The position numbers and the translations under genes were made by a program. The notes under the pieces were generated by a model that was given only the letters and a program-made list of their open reading frames with translations, ran no database searches and was not told the origin of the DNA. Of a DNA stretch of 22,363 nt, positions 21,848 to 22,363 are shown piece after piece. How positions within the stretch are numbered: the stretch's first letter is position 1; each line of letters starts with the position of its first letter. The stretch covers positions 1 through 22,363 of the forward strand of contig JAEXMB010000084.1 in the NCBI GenBank assembly GCA_023444705.1. Direction: 5' to 3'. The stretch is from Pseudomonadota bacterium (lineage in GTDB: Bacteria; Pseudomonadota; Alphaproteobacteria; Micavibrionales; UBA2020).

Positions 21848-22363
21848 ATGAAAACACAAGCTATTCAAAAAGTTCTGATCGCCAACCGCGGAGAGATCGC
21901 CTGCCGCATCATGCGCACCTGCGCGGACCTCGGGGTTGCCACGGTGGCCGTCTATTCCGACGCCGACGCCAACGCCTTGCACGTGGAAATGGCCGATCAG
22001 GCCGTGCATATCGGCGGGCCAGCACCACGCGACAGCTACCTGCGCATGGATGTCATCATCGCCGCCGCCAAGCAGGCAGGCGCGGACGCCATCCACCCGG
22101 GCTATGGCTTTTTGTCCGAAAACGAAGATTTCGCGCAGGCCTGCGCCGATGCCGGGCTGATCTTTATCGGCCCGCCGCCTGCGGCCATCGCCGCGATGGG
22201 CGGTAAGAGCGAGGCCAAGGCGCTGATGCAAAAGGCGGGCGTGCCGCTGGTGCCGGGCTATCACGGTGAAGATCAGGACGCCAAACTGCTGGCCGCAGAG
22301 GCAGGTAAAATCGGCTTTCCGGTGCTGATCAAGGCATCGGCGGGCGGGGGCGGCAAGGGTATG
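21848..22363 (+). CDS. mccA: Biotin carboxylase subunit, probably methylcrotonyl-CoA carboxylase alpha (partial, cut by window end)
   Basis: The first 172 residues are present and the frame is open to the last base. KVLIANRGEIACRIMRTC at 8-25 begins the biotin-carboxylase N-terminal domain. HPGYGFLSENEDFA at 83-96 and FIGPP at 106-110 are family signatures. The window stops in the ATP-grasp glycine loop KASAGGGGKGM at 162-172. The complete protein would add the ATP-grasp domain and a biotin carrier domain with its lysine. These N-terminal motifs are shared by acetyl-, propionyl- and methylcrotonyl-CoA enzymes; the methylcrotonyl assignment rests on mccB and the hydratase gene 4.6 kb upstream. 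No Shine-Dalgarno is visible before the ATG at 21848. Confidence 0.88.
   Translation, partial: MKTQAIQKVLIANRGEIACRIMRTCADLGVATVAVYSDADANALHVEMADQAVHIGGPAPRDSYLRMDVIIAAAKQAGADAIHPGYGFLSENEDFAQACADAGLIFIGPPPAAIAAMGGKSEAKALMQKAGVPLVPGYHGEDQDAKLLAAEAGKIGFPVLIKASAGGGGKGM

Noticed and set aside
1..22363. CRISPR arrays, tRNA or rRNA genes, transposases, phage genes
   Set aside because: Looked for on both strands; no spaced repeats, cloverleaf-like sequences or mobile-element proteins were found.

Overview
The window looks like a chromosomal stretch of a GC-rich alphaproteobacterium. The evidence is the gene set and order: a single very large (~180 kDa class) NAD-glutamate dehydrogenase, a plant/alphaproteobacterial-type glutamate-cysteine ligase next to rsmE and ubiA, tldD, and leucine-catabolism genes for methylcrotonyl-CoA carboxylase. 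The genus cannot be fixed from the sequence alone. No rRNA, tRNA, CRISPR array, insertion sequence or phage gene was seen. No stretch over 300 bases lacks a gene.

Layout. (i) 1-2.6 kb: a 46-residue single-pass membrane protein, divergent from the 23S rRNA pseudouridine synthase rluD; then a lone terD-family gene and an AhpC peroxiredoxin closed by a strong terminator. (ii) 2.65-7.5 kb: the giant NAD-glutamate dehydrogenase, ending at a terminator that also serves ubiA from the other side. (iii) 7.5-11.3 kb: ubiA (minus), rsmE and gshA (plus), then a convergent MAPEG-family membrane protein whose family often handles glutathione. (iv) 11.3-14.7 kb: two tandem small ankyrin-repeat genes and tldD on the minus strand, with an unrecognised 256-residue protein divergent from tldD. 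(v) 14.8-17.3 kb and 21.85 kb to the end: the leucine-degradation genes mccB and a methylglutaconyl-CoA-hydratase-like gene, and, 4.6 kb further on, the start of the biotin-carboxylase subunit gene mccA, cut by the window edge. (vi) 17.4-21.8 kb, lying between those two halves: a small glycine-rich membrane protein, a MazG-like pyrophosphohydrolase, a 68-residue protein with a CxxCxCxC cluster, and three minus-strand genes for mutually homologous HExxH proteins.

The most striking item is this last set. The three proteins (312, 339 and 332 residues) are strongly diverged but share one architecture: a DHE[IL][GA]HL zinc-protease-like motif, then 15-19 residues later an ExxA[ED]x[YF]A motif, then a common C-terminal helical region. 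Two are translationally coupled through an ATGA overlap and the third sits 0.9 kb upstream of them (in minus-strand order). I do not recognise them as a named family. They resemble a gluzincin or ImmA/IrrE-like metalloprotease core, but this is inference from motifs.

Several genes (the 256-residue protein, the third HExxH protein and mccA) have a promoter-like -10 element only 5-8 bases before the start codon and no ribosome-binding site, which suggests leaderless mRNAs. Others (ahpC, mccB, liuC-like, tldD, the Cys-rich small protein) carry clear Shine-Dalgarno sequences.
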